Source of the DNA: Rhyzopertha dominica
Lineage: Eukaryota > Arthropoda > Insecta > Coleoptera > Bostrichidae
Direction: 5' to 3'
DNA: 64,000 nucleotides
Assembly (NCBI GenBank): GCA_025024175.1
Contig: QCXZ01000064.1
Location: forward strand, 56,627,325-56,691,324
How positions within the stretch are numbered: the first letter of the stretch is position 1; each line of letters opens with the position of its first letter. Both the position numbers and the translations under genes were made by a program. Of the stretch, positions 23,111 to 35,169 are shown piece by piece. The notes beneath the pieces are model-generated. The model was given only the letters and a program-made list of their open reading frames with translations, had not been told where the DNA came from and ran no database searches.

Positions 23111-25160
23111 TATTAGTATTGAAAATTTGTAATTTTTTTATTGAAATTACATTTATGAACAGGACGTTAAAAATCATCAGGGCAATCAAGACATTGGTTT
23201 CTACCTCCAAACAAAGATTCAAACCGTCAATTTAAATCATTATATATACCTAAACTACACTACTTATTCAAGTGGAAGGGGTGATTTACCTTATCGCTTT
23301 AAGCTTATCGCTAAGCGCATTACTTACATGGCAATAAAGGTTTTCTATAATACTGATTCAAGCAATTTAGAAAAAACTTCAAATATTTGTATTTGGTCTA
23401 TAATTTTCGATACAGTCTCAACTAAGTAGAAGACTGACATAATTTAAATGCAGCAACCATTATAAAGATTGAAGCCACATCACTACGCTATCTGCACCTA
23501 TTTCGGACAGCATTATGTTATGAAGCAATGAGATAGTGTCTGATGGTGGAAAGCGAATAGGTGGCATATTTTTATGGTTATGCCAACGTCAAATATATAA
23601 ATATTTGTGTCATGATTGTCCAATTTAAGAGAACAAATCGACAGCTTGATTTCCAATATATCTGTCGAGACATGTTCTTTATGGGCACATTTCGAACATT
23701 AATGGACATACCACGTAATCCAGTCGGGGGTTACATCATTTTTACACTGCATGTTTGCGCAATGTGCGGCGTCAACGTTAATAAAATCGGTCCCTGGATG
23801 GCGGATCCCGAAGACACATAATTAATATTATGATCGAAGATATTTGGCGAACTGTTTTACGACGCCGTGTGTATAGTTGACCGCTGGAGCGACTACCGGT
23901 GTTGATTTTAACCGTTTAAAACCATAATGTTGAGCAAACATTACCTAAATTCTACTACAAACACGGCTAACTGTGTTTACCGTGGGCCTTCAGCAAATTG
24001 CTCTCTGAAAGAAGGAGAAACTGCAACTGCTGTCTCTGTTAACCGCCTAGAATGTCTAGATTTTGGAAAGACTAAATACTGTTAGCATTAAAGTTATAAT
24101 TACAAAGAAATGTAGGGGTTGATATTTCATTACATGTAAGTAACAGACATTTGTTACTTCGATTCTATTTTGTCATTATAACCTTTATTAGAGTCTATAG
24201 GTTGCTCAGAATTCGTGTGGTTTTTAGAGTATCTCCAAAAACATAAAACTTTCGGGATAAATTTTTGACAAGTGATTGTGCAAACAAAATTTTTTTGTGA
24301 CATTTTGTTTAGAAGCTGTGGAACAAAATTCAGTTTTTTATACTCTTAAATTCGAATAACTTTTTATTTTTCAAGTTACAAATAAAAATATAAATGTATT
24401 ACTTGTAGGGTTTATAACAAGAAATGTAATAGTGTAAACAACACTTCAACATGTTACACAAACTTATACTTTTTAAAATAGGAATCATAATAGGCTTTGA
24501 TATAATCGAAGTCGTTATTTTTAAGCTTTCAGAGTATTTATAATTTGTCACATAAATTTCGATAGAATAGCTGAAATGTTCGAATTTCTGATTTTGTGCA
24601 TGGTCGGGTTAACGATGGATTAACAACAAAATTATGAGCGAAAGTTATTCTAATTTGGCCTTAAATATAAATACTTTGAGTGCATTACTTTTTGTGGATT
24701 ATAAGAAGCATTATTTAAAAAAAATACAACATCCCGAAATGCTAGAAATTAATAATAATCCCGAAAGATTATACTGGCTAGACTTCTTTTTGCGTAACGA
24801 CATAGTGGGAATACAGTATGCTGACTACAACAGGTGACAACTGCCAGTGACATCACCAAAGAGTATATTCCTCATACGAAAGCATGCGGCAGCATACTGG
24901 ATACATATACATTCATTTTCTTACTGGAAGACTATTATATTCTTGCTCTCTTTTTATTTCTGAATTAATACATACTATTTATCGTATAAAAGTAACAATA
25001 ATGTCAAGTTGTAGTGTTGCTATATTTAAAAAAAAAAAATAAAGACCTAGCCATGCAAGGGATCACCCTTGCAGACGTGAAGATAAGATAAATATGAAGA
25101 ACGATAAACATGATAATCTTTATTACAGAAATGTAGTTCTAAAATATTTATTTTTATTTT
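23111..25160. other. Intergenic or intronic, no gene identified
   Basis: AT-rich sequence with short open frames (23561-23821, 24634-24837) that match nothing I recognise. The last bases, a T-rich tract ending in TTTTAG at 25162, look like a splice acceptor for the THAP exon described next. Confidence 0.35.
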
Positions 25161-25170
25161 AGCTACTATA

Positions 25171-26433
25171 CCAGGTGATTTTTTGAAAACTTCACACCTT
25201 AAATAACTTTAAATAAAGGAAAAATTTAAAATTTTGCAAAAACAGGTAAACTTTTGTTTGCAGGGGGACAACTTTTGAGATAAGTTTTTAATGGATAGCG
25301 CTTACCCTCTTAGCGGGGTAGATACCCCTTCAAAAATTTTAAATGAAACTACCTATCTTACGATACATCATTTAAAAGCTTATTACACAAGGAGTCTTGC
25401 CATGTAATTAGTTTTACTATTTTTTACCCATTGACGGGGTAGTGGGTCAAAAAGTACATTGTAGCAAGTGGCTTATAAAATGGAATATTTTGGATTTTTT
25501 TAACATAATTTATTGTCTTGCAGTTACAATAAAAATTGTCCTTACTTAAGCCTAAAAAAACTTGTTAAAAATAATTGTTACACCTAANCAAAATGCCAAA
25601 AATACTTAAAATTTTCTTTCGACATTACTTGATATTGCAACTCGACAGTTTATACTGAATTGGCTAAATAATTATCTACTTTGTGTTTCCAATTTTTTGT
25701 TTCAACTCTTTGGCTACTTCTTTGGCACGACCATCTTTTTGTTCACATTCCTTTTTATAAATCGCGTGAAATTTTAAAGTGAGAGTCCAAGTGATAATGG
25801 TTTATTCAACTGCCAAAAGGNTAGAAATAATTTTTATNTACGGTGCGGAGCATAGCTGTGCTCGTGCGTCAGCAAGGGTGTGGTNGTGCCAAAGAAGTAG
25901 CCAAAAAGTTGAAACAAAAAATTGGAAACACAAAGTAGATAATTATTTAGCCAATTCAGTATAAACTGTCGAGTTGCAATATCAAGTAATGTCGAAAGAA
26001 AATTTTAAGTATTTTTGGCATTTTGCTTAGGTGTAACAATTATTTTTAACAAGTTTTTTTAGGCTTAAGTAAGGACAATTTTTATTGTAACTGCAAGACA
26101 ATAATTAAGTCCAAAATATTCCATTTTATAAGCCACTTGCTACAATGCACTTTTTGACCCACTACCCCGTCAATGGGTAAAAAATAGTAAAACTAATTAC
26201 ATGGCAAGACTCCTTGTGTAACAAGCTTTTAAATGATGTATCGTAAGATGGGTAGTTCCATTTAAAATTTTTAAAGGGATATCTACCCCGCTAAGAGGGT
26301 AAGCGCTATCCATTAAAAACTTATCTCAAAAGTTGTCCCCCTGCAAACAAAAGTTTACCTGTTTTTGCAAATTTTTAAATTTTTGCTATATTTAAAGTTA
26401 TTTAAGGCGTGAAGTTTTCAAAAAATCACCCGG
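25171..26433. mobile_element. 1.26-kb palindromic (foldback) DNA element
   Basis: Two arms of about 560 bp (25171-25735 and 25880-26433) are inverted copies with high identity, starting CC[AG]GGTGATTTTTTGAAAAC at both ends. The element is flanked by TA (25169-25170 and 26434-26435), a Tc1/mariner-like duplication. The central loop of about 150 bp carries the start of a transposase. Three Ns lie in or near the loop and one in the left arm, as expected for sequence that is hard to assemble. Confidence 0.85.
25797..25900 (+). pseudogene. Transposase N-terminal stub (DUF4817-like helix-turn-helix)
   Basis: MVYSTAKR, then EIIF-YGAEHSCARASARVW resembles the DNA-binding start of insect transposases with a DUF4817-type helix-turn-helix (pattern EIxFIYGA....A....VFN). 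After about 30 residues it runs straight into the right arm. The catalytic domain has been deleted, so the element is an internally deleted derivative. Ns at 25821, 25838 and 25885 obscure three residues. Confidence 0.5.
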
Positions 26434-26649
26434 TATGTTCTAAACATTTTGAAAGTAAATGTTTCATTGTACCGATAAAGTACAAACTTTTAAACGAAAC
26501 ACCACCAATACGGTTTGGAAATTTAAAATATGCAATTCCAACTTTGTATTATCAAAAAATAATGCGCTTGTAGGATCAGTATCAAGGAAGAGATCAGAAC
26601 GAATGATTTTGGCAGACGGCAAGCTATTATTGCTGATGTATTGTTAAAC

Positions 26650-29300
26650 CTTGGCAATAATAACTAATACAACAGCAGAGGAAGCATCATATTCTGATCC
26701 ATCACTTGCTAAAACGAAAGGAAATGAGGCTTCATTAAATGAAAAGAGCGTATGAATGTTACGTAATATTTACATACCTACTGGTAAATGCTTTTGGTTA
26801 AACCTCTTCAAGCTTTTCGTTGTTGATTTCTACCTACAAAGCAAATCTGTAAGCAAGTTATGAGGGTACATTTGCTCAGTCACTCGCCATATCCTTACTA
26901 ATAATAAGCACTAATTTTTCTTGATGATAATTTTTATCAAAATAAGTGAAATCTGACATGTACATCTGTACAGATTATCTAAATGCAATTAGATTTGCGC
27001 AAGCAACATTTAAAGCATATTTTAAAGTTTGTATACCGTGCATTGTAATAAATGACTTTGATAGAATGCAGTTATTAGAAACCACACCTTATAAAAAAAT
27101 CGGGGTCGCGCATTTTAAGAATGGAAGAAAGATTGATCGATTATTAGTTAAACTATTCTCCTTATCAGCTAGTTATTAAAAAAGTATACATAACTGATTC
27201 CACTCAGGTAATTTACTATATTTTTATTATCTGCACCGGTATTCGGCCGTTTGTAGAATCGATAATAATAAAGCAAACATAACTTACTTTTTGATTCAGA
27301 AGTAATGGATTCTGGTCAATTTTTGTGATATGGTTCTATAGATTTATCGAACCTTCTTTATAGTATACGTTTATGTTCTGTTCTGAGAATGTACAGATCT
27401 TAAAAGCAATCATTTGATGTGTACAGTATATTCCGGCAGATTTTGTTCATTTAGTCAGTTTTATTTACAATTTGGTCCGCATCTTTGGCACCTTAAAAGT
27501 ACATTCCACATACTTTGCCTTCTGAAAATCGCCTGTAAAACTAAATACTTGCTTGCAATTTGTGCAATGTATTTCAACTGTTATTATATTACTTTCTTTT
27601 TTACGTTTACGTCTTTTACACGAGCAGTTAATGTCAAAACACTATTACATATATATAAAAGTATAAGCAAATATATTTTTTATTAACATGTACCAAAATT
27701 TTGCTTTAATGTCTTCAAATTATTTGAACAGTTTTATAGGGGTATGATATGATCATATAGCCATTATTTAAATTTTAGCCCCTTTATGTTTATGGCAACG
27801 TTCATCATCTTAGCAAACTTTTTTACAAAATAGTGTTTCCTTTTTGTGTGTTTGATTGGTTGAATGCTTCGACAGTAAAAGTTTTGAACCAGGTCTATAT
27901 TAAAAAGGTTACATGAATAAATTGTTATACTTCATTAAAAAGGATAATACGTTCTTTGTCAGGAAATGTTAAAGAATTAAAAAAATAATTGTTAAAAGAA
28001 TAAAACAGACGATCATTTTTTATAAACAAAATGCTTTTACGTGATATAAGGAGGTCAACATCGCACATGAGCTAGTAATCATTGACCTTTAAATAATTTA
28101 GGAACAGACTGTTTGTATTACAACGATTAGGAATATATGTTCATGGTAGAATGACTCTATACAGTTTTGAAGTTGATAATTTTCGAAATTTGTGTCAATT
28201 TAGCTTCTTATATAGGAGTAATCTTCCAGAAAAAAAGCGTCTACTGAAAGAGTTGTTTTATCTTTACATCTATTTCGTTTTATTGATAGTTTGTTTATTG
28301 ATTAGAAGCTTTTTTGGAATGCCTCAGAAGTTTTCTGTCTTCATTGATCTTATAAAAACTTGTAAAACTCACCTAACTGTAAAAGATCATGTATTAATTT
28401 TAGAGACTGTATTTATCTTAAACTTGATACAGTAGGTATATATGTATGTATAGTGTGAGTTTCCCCATACATTTCACTTCATCATTTTCAAACTTGTGTG
28501 AATTTACTTGTGTTGTCTAGCCTCTTACACTATAGTACTAATGGTAATTATAATTAATTATCGTCGTAACAATTTACTGCATAAGCGGTAAAATTAATTA
28601 CGACGTAAAATTGCAGTATTCATCCATCCAATTTTAATTAATTTTATTTATTTCCCTAGTGTTTCAATTTATAAAATTACAACTAGGCATCTGATTTAAT
28701 ATGAGTTGATTGTTTTTTCGTATATCCAAACTATATTGCGAAGTACACGTAATTTAAAATAGGTTTTAATGGCTTTATATCTTCAACCACTTAATGGCGT
28801 TAGATAAACGGTATCTACAAGGTTATTAAAATCGGCGGTATTAGCTGTAATATAAGAAAAAATATTCTGATCCAGTTTTCCAAATATTCAGTTTAAAATA
28901 ATTTAATAACAACTGTCCTTTACATTAAACATGTTTTTGGAGCAACTAGAAAATGTAAATTTGTTTAGTCTTTCTTGGATGAGTATAAGAGTCAATCTTG
29001 TTTTACCAGATAGTCATTTTATATTCTTAAACAAAAGAAGTGCCATTTGATTTCATTATTCAGCACTCATAATGATAGTCCGACATAGATATGCGAGCGC
29101 GGAAGTGAAGTCTCACTTGTTTACATACTGAATGAAGCTGAAGTAGAATCCTTTGTATGGTCTACTTCCAAAAAATTTTGCTCTAGTTTGCTAGCGGTTA
29201 TTAGTTGTTATTGACGAGATTTGAGGAGAGAACCTGAGTATTTTTTCAAAACGAAACTTTGGAGGTATGGGGTACCTTTGCAAAAGCAGGCGTTTTAACA
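26650..29300. other. Intergenic, no gene seen
   Basis: AT-rich, with several short open frames (26946-27179, 27414-27686, 28151-28435) of no recognisable family. The region 28548-28622 has an imperfect inverted structure around TAATTA..CGTCGTAA and TTACGACGTAA. Confidence 0.35.
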
Positions 29301-29317
29301 TAGGCTTACCCATCAAC

Positions 29318-29568
29318 ACGAATGAACAGTCGAGAGTGCATTGAAGTTCTTGGAGACAAATTTAATGCCTTTTCTAAATAACAATTACGAACGAGATTTC
29401 ATTTTCCAACAAGATAATGCGAGGATTCATGTCAGTAGAGGGTCGATGGCTTGGTTTGCCAACCAAAATGTCGACTTGTTAGAGTGGTCCTCTTGTTCAC
29501 CTGACATGAACCCAATTCAAAACTGGTCCCAGCTTGTACGATTTTTTTTAAATTTTGGTATTATATAG
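29318..29568 (+). pseudogene. Tc1-like transposase C-terminal fragment
   Basis: Transposase piece containing FQQDNARIHVSRG (second catalytic Asp), WFANQNVDLLEW and SCSPDMNPIQN. In Tc1 elements the last motif is normally SPDLNPIENxW, whose Glu is the third catalytic residue; here it reads Gln, so catalysis would be lost. Upstream, MNSRECIEVL is in a different frame and joins after a small indel at about 29352. It stops at 29568. No clear TIRs were found nearby. Confidence 0.75.
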
Positions 29569-29569
29569 A

Positions 29570-30460
29570 AAAACAAATTTCTGTCAAGAAAGCACTCTTG
29601 TAATTTTTTTGTTAAGTTAATAATTTTCGAGTTATTTGGAATAAACCGATTTCAAAATTTATATATTTTCGCTAATATCACGAGGACTTTGTCTTAGAAA
29701 AAATGTGTAGAGAGACAAAATGCTCAAAATCTGATTACTAATCGTATAGTATAAGAAATAAAGACGTAAATGTCATTTTGACAATCGGATGTGGCTTGTA
29801 TTGATTTTTTTTAACTNAAATTTCTGCATAATTTTAAAACCACCATTTGTTATTGTTCTTAAGCTACAGAATCCTTTCAGGTATTATATTCATCTTGCTG
29901 GCTGTCATTGATTTGCAAAATATGGCTCAATATCGCCAAAAACTGAATTTGGTTGGAAGCATGAATTCTGGAATTTTTGTGCTAACTAGGAAGAGCGGAG
30001 ACCAAACCCATTATTAATTAATTTACGAATGTTTTGTTAAAATTTGTTCAATTCTGTGTGAAATAATTTAATTTTTTTTTAATTAGAATACGGAAACTAT
30101 TAATAAAAGATTCTGAATAGTCTACTTCTTATTATTTTCGTTTCTTTTATCCCTCTTGTTAGTTACATTAATTTACGTTTGCATTTGATGAAGAAAAACT
30201 TAAACTTCAGGATGGAGCTATAGGTATGCTCCCCAGTGTATAAGCATTTCATCAGTAAAGGAGTTTAACCGATCTCCTCCAATGTACGTTGTCGTCGGTA
30301 AACTCTCCTTACTGTTCTTGATACATAATACACTATTACAAGCGTACAGTATATTTAGTTACGATGAATTGTCAGAGTACCTACATTAAACACAAATTAC
30401 AACTTGCGACGATCACCAAAAGAGGAAACAGCTTCAAGTTATGTCAAATAACATAATTCT
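29570..30460. other. Intergenic, no gene seen
   Basis: AT-rich sequence with no recognisable coding or repeat features. Confidence 0.3.
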
Positions 30461-31320
30461 TAAACATAACTTCTCGCCAAAATACCTTGGAGTACAACAA
30501 AGATCTAGAAAAGGTCAGTAAAGAATTACAGACTAGAAATAACATTCTGCATAAGCGTGCTGGTATAAGTTGGGGTGCAAATGCAAATGTACTCCGTACT
30601 TCTGCAACTGCCTTTCTTTATAGCATTGCCGAGTACTGCTGCCCTGTTTGGAAATACAGTCATCACACAGGAAAAATTGACACTCAGTTAAATACTGCAA
30701 TGCGACTAATCACTGGAACAATTAAGTCAACTCCATTACCTTGGCTTCCGATTCTTTCAAACATTGCTCCTCCGGAGATTCGCAGACAGTTTGCCACATA
30801 TAAAGCTTGGCAAAAATATCGATCAGCTCCTAATGAGTTTCTGATTTCGAGATCTGCAAGAGCTATCTACAACTCGGCTAACTTCTAAAAAACCTCTGTG
30901 GACAGAAGATTTCCATCGTGCTCCTTATACCATTGAAGATGGATGGTGTTCTGTTTGGCAACTTAAGAAACATGATATATTCAATCAGCAGCTTATAAAC
31001 GATCCTACGGAAGAGGTAGCAGGAACTGACCTCCCAAGTAGGTGTTGGGTCACTCCGAATCGCCTTCGCACTGGTCATGGGAAATGCAAGTTTTTTTCTT
31101 AATAAATGGGATTCATCTACCAACCCTTCTTGTGAATGTGGAGATCCCCTCCAAACAATTGAACATATGGTCAACAGATGCCCCCGTACAGCATGGTGTG
31201 GTGGTTTTGCGTCTATCCATCGTGTTGATGAAGGTGTTAAAGACTGGCTCAAGACAACAGAGATCTGTTTTCTTCAATACTCTATCCAGAATAAATACAT
31301 ACATGTATGTATCTACTATG
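30461..31320 (+). pseudogene. LINE ORF2 C-terminal region (5'-truncated copy)
   Basis: The end of the pol protein of a Jockey-like non-LTR retrotransposon. NFSPKYLGV (about 30468) is the block just after the RT palm. After a small deletion, EKVSKELQTRNNILHKRAG, NVLRTSATAFLYSIAEYC and LPILSNIAPPEIRR follow (to 30888). A shift then leads to DLPSRCWVTPNRLRTGHGKC and a zinc-like motif CECG...H....C (C-x-C-x8-H-x4-C, about 31133-31185). The frame ends by 31325 near a TACA-type simple repeat (31296-31312), a usual LINE 3' terminus. The 5' part, including the RT catalytic core, is missing as in typical 5' truncation. Confidence 0.8.
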
Positions 31321-31329
31321 GATAAAGCG

Positions 31330-32990
31330 AAAATTCGAGATTTCTTATCATTGTACGGAAATATTTTTTTTCTTTCAACGCTTTTATAAAAGTCGACCGT
31401 AGTCGCATGAAATTAACAGTACTGTGGAATGTATTAATGATTTTCATAAGAATATATGTATATACAACTAGCGACATTACATTTCATTTCAAAATGATAT
31501 CGTTCCTATTGAAAAAAATCCATTACATTGCTATATCATAATAACAGGTATTGCATACATTACATTAGCTTTCTACAGCTATTCACTATTCGTGCATGCT
31601 ATCTTACGAGTTATTAGACATTCTCGAAAATTTGTTTTTCCGGTTTCTCGCTGTACCTGCACTCGTTAGGAGCATCGTTTTAAAGGCCAATAAATTAGAC
31701 GCATGACTTGGTGGGTAGTATGTTGTATAAGCGTTGGTCTGTATCAGCCGTTCTAGTCAAAGGTTATCTGGAAATGCGATAGCAGAGCGGCTGCTGTTGA
31801 TGTGTAGCATCTTCAAGGCTCACTTAATCCCAATAAGCTGTGCATTACTTCCCCATTTCTGAACGGGTTTCGTGCACAGGGTCCGTCCGTCGGGTGCAGC
31901 GGTCATACTTGGATGAATAAACGAATGCCAACGAGACGAACTAAATCTAAACTTAGATGAAAATAAAAACGAAAATTACTTAAATGAATAACAAAAGCGC
32001 TTTTGTCGACAAAACGCAAAAGTAATTAATTATGAATATATGGTGCTATAGTGGATATTATGTTTACTACTTTCATACAGGCCCGGCGAAAGGGGGACTG
32101 CGGGTGCAGCTATACCAGACCCCATGTTACTCTTATACGCCTGCCTTGTAAGAGCATTTTCATACAAATATCATACAAGATTTTTTCTTCATGAATTTGA
32201 ATATTCTAATGTTATTAGAAAAAATTTGTACATTTTCGTACAATTTGCAGAATGTCTCCAACGAATAAATTTAAAGCGCAGCTTCAATTAGCTAGAAAAT
32301 ACTGTTACTAAGGTAACTTTTTCAAACAACGCCAAAACGCCATCAATTTTGTGAATTTCACGTTTGGTATTTAAAAGTTTGTTCATTTTTCCACCTATTT
32401 GCAAGAAAAGCATGAGTAGTGATGAAATGAAGTCTAGAGTCGAATATGATACAGCGTATGTACATACGATTTCAAAAACGATTTGATGAAAAGAAGGTAA
32501 AAAAACCCTAGCAAGAATGTTCTGTTAACATATTTTCAACAAAAATCCAAGGTCATAAAACCATCCTCAGTTTGGAGCTTCTTCTCAATGCCGAGATCAT
32601 TGTTATTGAAAATCCGAAGGCTATAAAGCGAAAAAAATATAGCGTTAAGCAAATACGATATTGCAAAATTTTTAACAACAGCAGATGATGAAAATTACTT
32701 GGTGAAGTTTATGTCTATAATGCATAAAATAGAAAGCCATGGAAATAAGCGCACGGCCTTAAAGAATTTCGAATATATATATATAAAAAAAGCACACAGA
32801 TAAGAATGATCTCGTAGAACAACACCCTATCTAGAGCTCCAGCGGAAAATCACAGATTAAATCACACAAAGGAACGTCAACATCATCATGAAAGAGTAAC
32901 CTAAACACGATACAGAAATGGAACAATTACATAAAATTCTAAGAGTTTAATTTACAATGAGTCCTAATGTTGTGTACTTATGTTTGCCTT
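31330..32990. other. Intergenic; one hAT-like terminus
   Basis: No gene supported. CAGGCCCGGCGAAAGGGGG at about 32088-32106 looks like a hAT terminal repeat, but no partner was found. Confidence 0.35.
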
Positions 32991-32994
32991 ATTA

Positions 32995-33777
32995 CAGGGT
33001 TTCTATAAATGATTAATACATTCAGGGTGCTTATGGAAATTATCGATTAAATCAATTTGCCGCCTTTCAGGAATTATTTGATATATTTCAATATGAGAAA
33101 ACGCCTTGGAGTGTGTATTTTCAACATATTCTGAAGTGCAGGGGCGGATCCAGAGTAGGATTTTGGGGGGGGGGGGAACTACATAATTTTGTACTTTATT
33201 TAAGAAATGTGTAAATGTAAACCATAGATTTATTTTTGATACATATTACAACATGTATTTCATAGTATCAAATCTACCACTATCTCTTCTGTTGAGAACG
33301 CGCCCACGCGGAAATACGCTTATTTCCAAATGAATCCTTATAGTGTAAATGAAATTTATTAGCAACTCAAAGTCCTTTTCTTCGCAGAGCGTCATTTATG
33401 ATGGAAATGCGGTAACTTACATATTAAAACATAATCGATAATTTTATTGTTAAATGTTCAATTGTTGATTTTTTACGATTTTCGGTGTCTCGTTGGAAAA
33501 AATGTATAACGTACAACTTTTGGGGGGGGGGAAACTCTCCCGCAGTTCCCCCCCCTCCCCATGGATCCGCCCCTGCTGAAGTGTTTTGTGCGATAATAAT
33601 TAACTTTAAGGTTGCACAAAGCTCATATTTCGGAGCTGTCGTGTGACATTGATCTGCAACCATCAGTACCTACTATCGCCGTGCATATTGTAGCTTGGCA
33701 GCAGTTACAAAAAGGCGGCACAAAGAATTCAGAAATCAACGCCGCCTGCGTTGCATGAATCATTTATAGAAACCCTG
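32995..33777. mobile_element. Non-autonomous element with CAGGGTTTCTATAAATGATT ends
   Basis: The 20-bp sequence at 32995 recurs inverted at 33758-33777. TA precedes the left end (32993-32994); the right flank reads CA. TIR start and flank suggest Tc1/mariner-type mobilisation. Excluding the nested hAT MITE (33139-33575) it would be about 340 bp, non-coding. Confidence 0.7.
33139..33575. mobile_element. hAT-type MITE
   Basis: 437 bp with inverted ends CAGGGGCGGATCCA/TGGATCCGCCCCTG and a perfect 8-bp duplication CTGAAGTG (33131-33138 and 33576-33583). Just inside both ends are G/C homopolymers (12 Gs near 33165, 10 Gs near 33522, 8 Cs near 33550). Non-coding. It is nested in the 32995-33777 element. 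Confidence 0.9.
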
Positions 33778-33784
33778 CATTATT

Positions 33785-35040
33785 ATTGTTGCTGTCGCTA
33801 TAATGAGGTAGTTCCGTGTATCTAGTTAAGTTTATACAAGATATTACACAATAGTGGTACATAAAATCCTGGAAGACGGAAACTGCCTTCAAAGAAACTG
33901 GCTCACCAAATATACAAAAGAGCACAAGAACAACACAAGAGAAATAAGTAGAAAAACTGTGGGTCACTGTAAACCCGGGAGTGGCAGAAATACCGACTCG
34001 TTTAACCAATCAATCAAGCGGATATTTTTTCAAGGTAATGCGCATTCTTGGCATAGCAGGGGAATGTAGAAGATGTTAGAGACCGCTCGACGACTCTCTC
34101 TCGAGAATTTTTGATCACTTGCGGAAACATTGAAGGATTGAACTGGGGTAAAAATTTTACAGAAACATGTTTGTCTACGCCCACTTTAATCCGACCATTG
34201 ACGATTTCTTCTTGCACACAGAAAAGGGCAATGTATCAGACGACCCGTAGGGATCAATACGGACAGATATTTTGACTTTCAAGCTTCACGAGGCATGGAA
34301 ATCAGCCACTGTGGATGAAGGCTACGTGGACTATTTTTTCTAAAACAAAAATAAAACGACTGCGAAAATNCTGGGCGATCAAATAAGTGGGAGTCTGCCA
34401 TTACCAACAGACAAAGCGATGCTGAAGACGAAGCGATCAAAATCTACAACGCAATTTCCTCAAATCAAATGTCTTCAAGCTTAAGAATGGTCAATTTTAC
34501 TTTTAAAAATTATGTTATATATATGTATAAATAAAATTCTTATAAAATAAAAGTTTTGATTTTAACGTTAATCTGTCAAATACAGTTGTTTTTGTACTGC
34601 ATGCATTAAACTGGCACTTTTCAAACTAAAATGAGCAAAATGATATTAATAAAACGAGGTATTCAAATTATTTAAATATTTTATTTCCAAAGTTAGCGTT
34701 CTGCAGTAGAATATATTTAGCTCCATTTAGATTGTAGGTGACTTGAAAAAAAATATGTTCGTATGTTTGGGAAAAATTAAAATTCAAAGTAGAACCCACG
34801 GGTGTTTGTTTAGTGTTAGTGTTTAGTCAATAAAAAAGCTAGTTTGGGCAATATAACATTGCCATCTTCAGTTTGATATGTATGGGTACAAAATTAATAA
34901 TAAAAATACAAGTAGCAAAGGAAAAAAGCTTAACTAAAATATTTAATCAACGAATTTAACGTGATATTTAAAAAGTGTTTAAAAATATAACAATAAAATA
35001 GAAGAGTTGCGGAAGGAAAGCCCTGCCTTAGTGTTAAACT
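33785..35040. other. Intergenic, no gene identified
   Basis: No recognisable gene. One N at 34370. Some stretches (33850-34460) have coding-like composition in short frames but no domain I can name. Confidence 0.3.
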
Positions 35041-35165
35041 AAGACGCCTACGTCCATGACCATAAGCTCGCCACTGAAGATGCCTGCCACAGTAGTAGGC
35101 GAAACGTCTAAAGCAGAAAAGACATCGATTAGGGCCATACAGCCTAGAAGCTTCACATCACTATT
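35040..35165 (+). repeat. Penelope-like 3' tail (isolated)
   Basis: Contains CTGAAGATGCCTGCC, a GCCT/AGGC hairpin at about 35082-35100, and GAAACGTC at 35101-35108. The arrangement of a hairpin directly before GAAACGTC is shared with the tails at 45641-45676, 46802-46967 and the - strand tail at 61985-62035. No RT or endonuclease is attached. Confidence 0.45.
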
Positions 35166-35169
35166 TGTG

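Larger units (their letters stand above)
25163..26560 (+). pseudogene. THAP-domain exon split by a transposon
   Basis: After a likely acceptor (TTTTATTTTAG, ending 25162), the bases CTACTATA (25163-25170) are followed by the palindromic element and then by TATGTTCTAAACAT at 26434. Removing the element and one TA gives a frame reading TICSKHFESKCF, then ETPPIRFGNLKYAIPTLYY. This is the second half of a THAP zinc finger: the C-x2-H pair and the A-PTL end. The insertion falls just before the zinc-binding Cys. The first half of the domain was not found upstream. Whether it was a host THAP gene or a P-like transposase is unknown. Confidence 0.65.

Noticed and set aside
24634..24837. A 67-residue open frame as a gene
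   Set aside because: No recognisable family, flanked by AT-rich non-coding sequence; length is compatible with chance.
30240..30260. Another hammerhead (TTTACTGATGAAATGC on the - strand)
   Set aside because: It has the CTGATGA box by chance but no helix II plus GAAA or helix I partner downstream.
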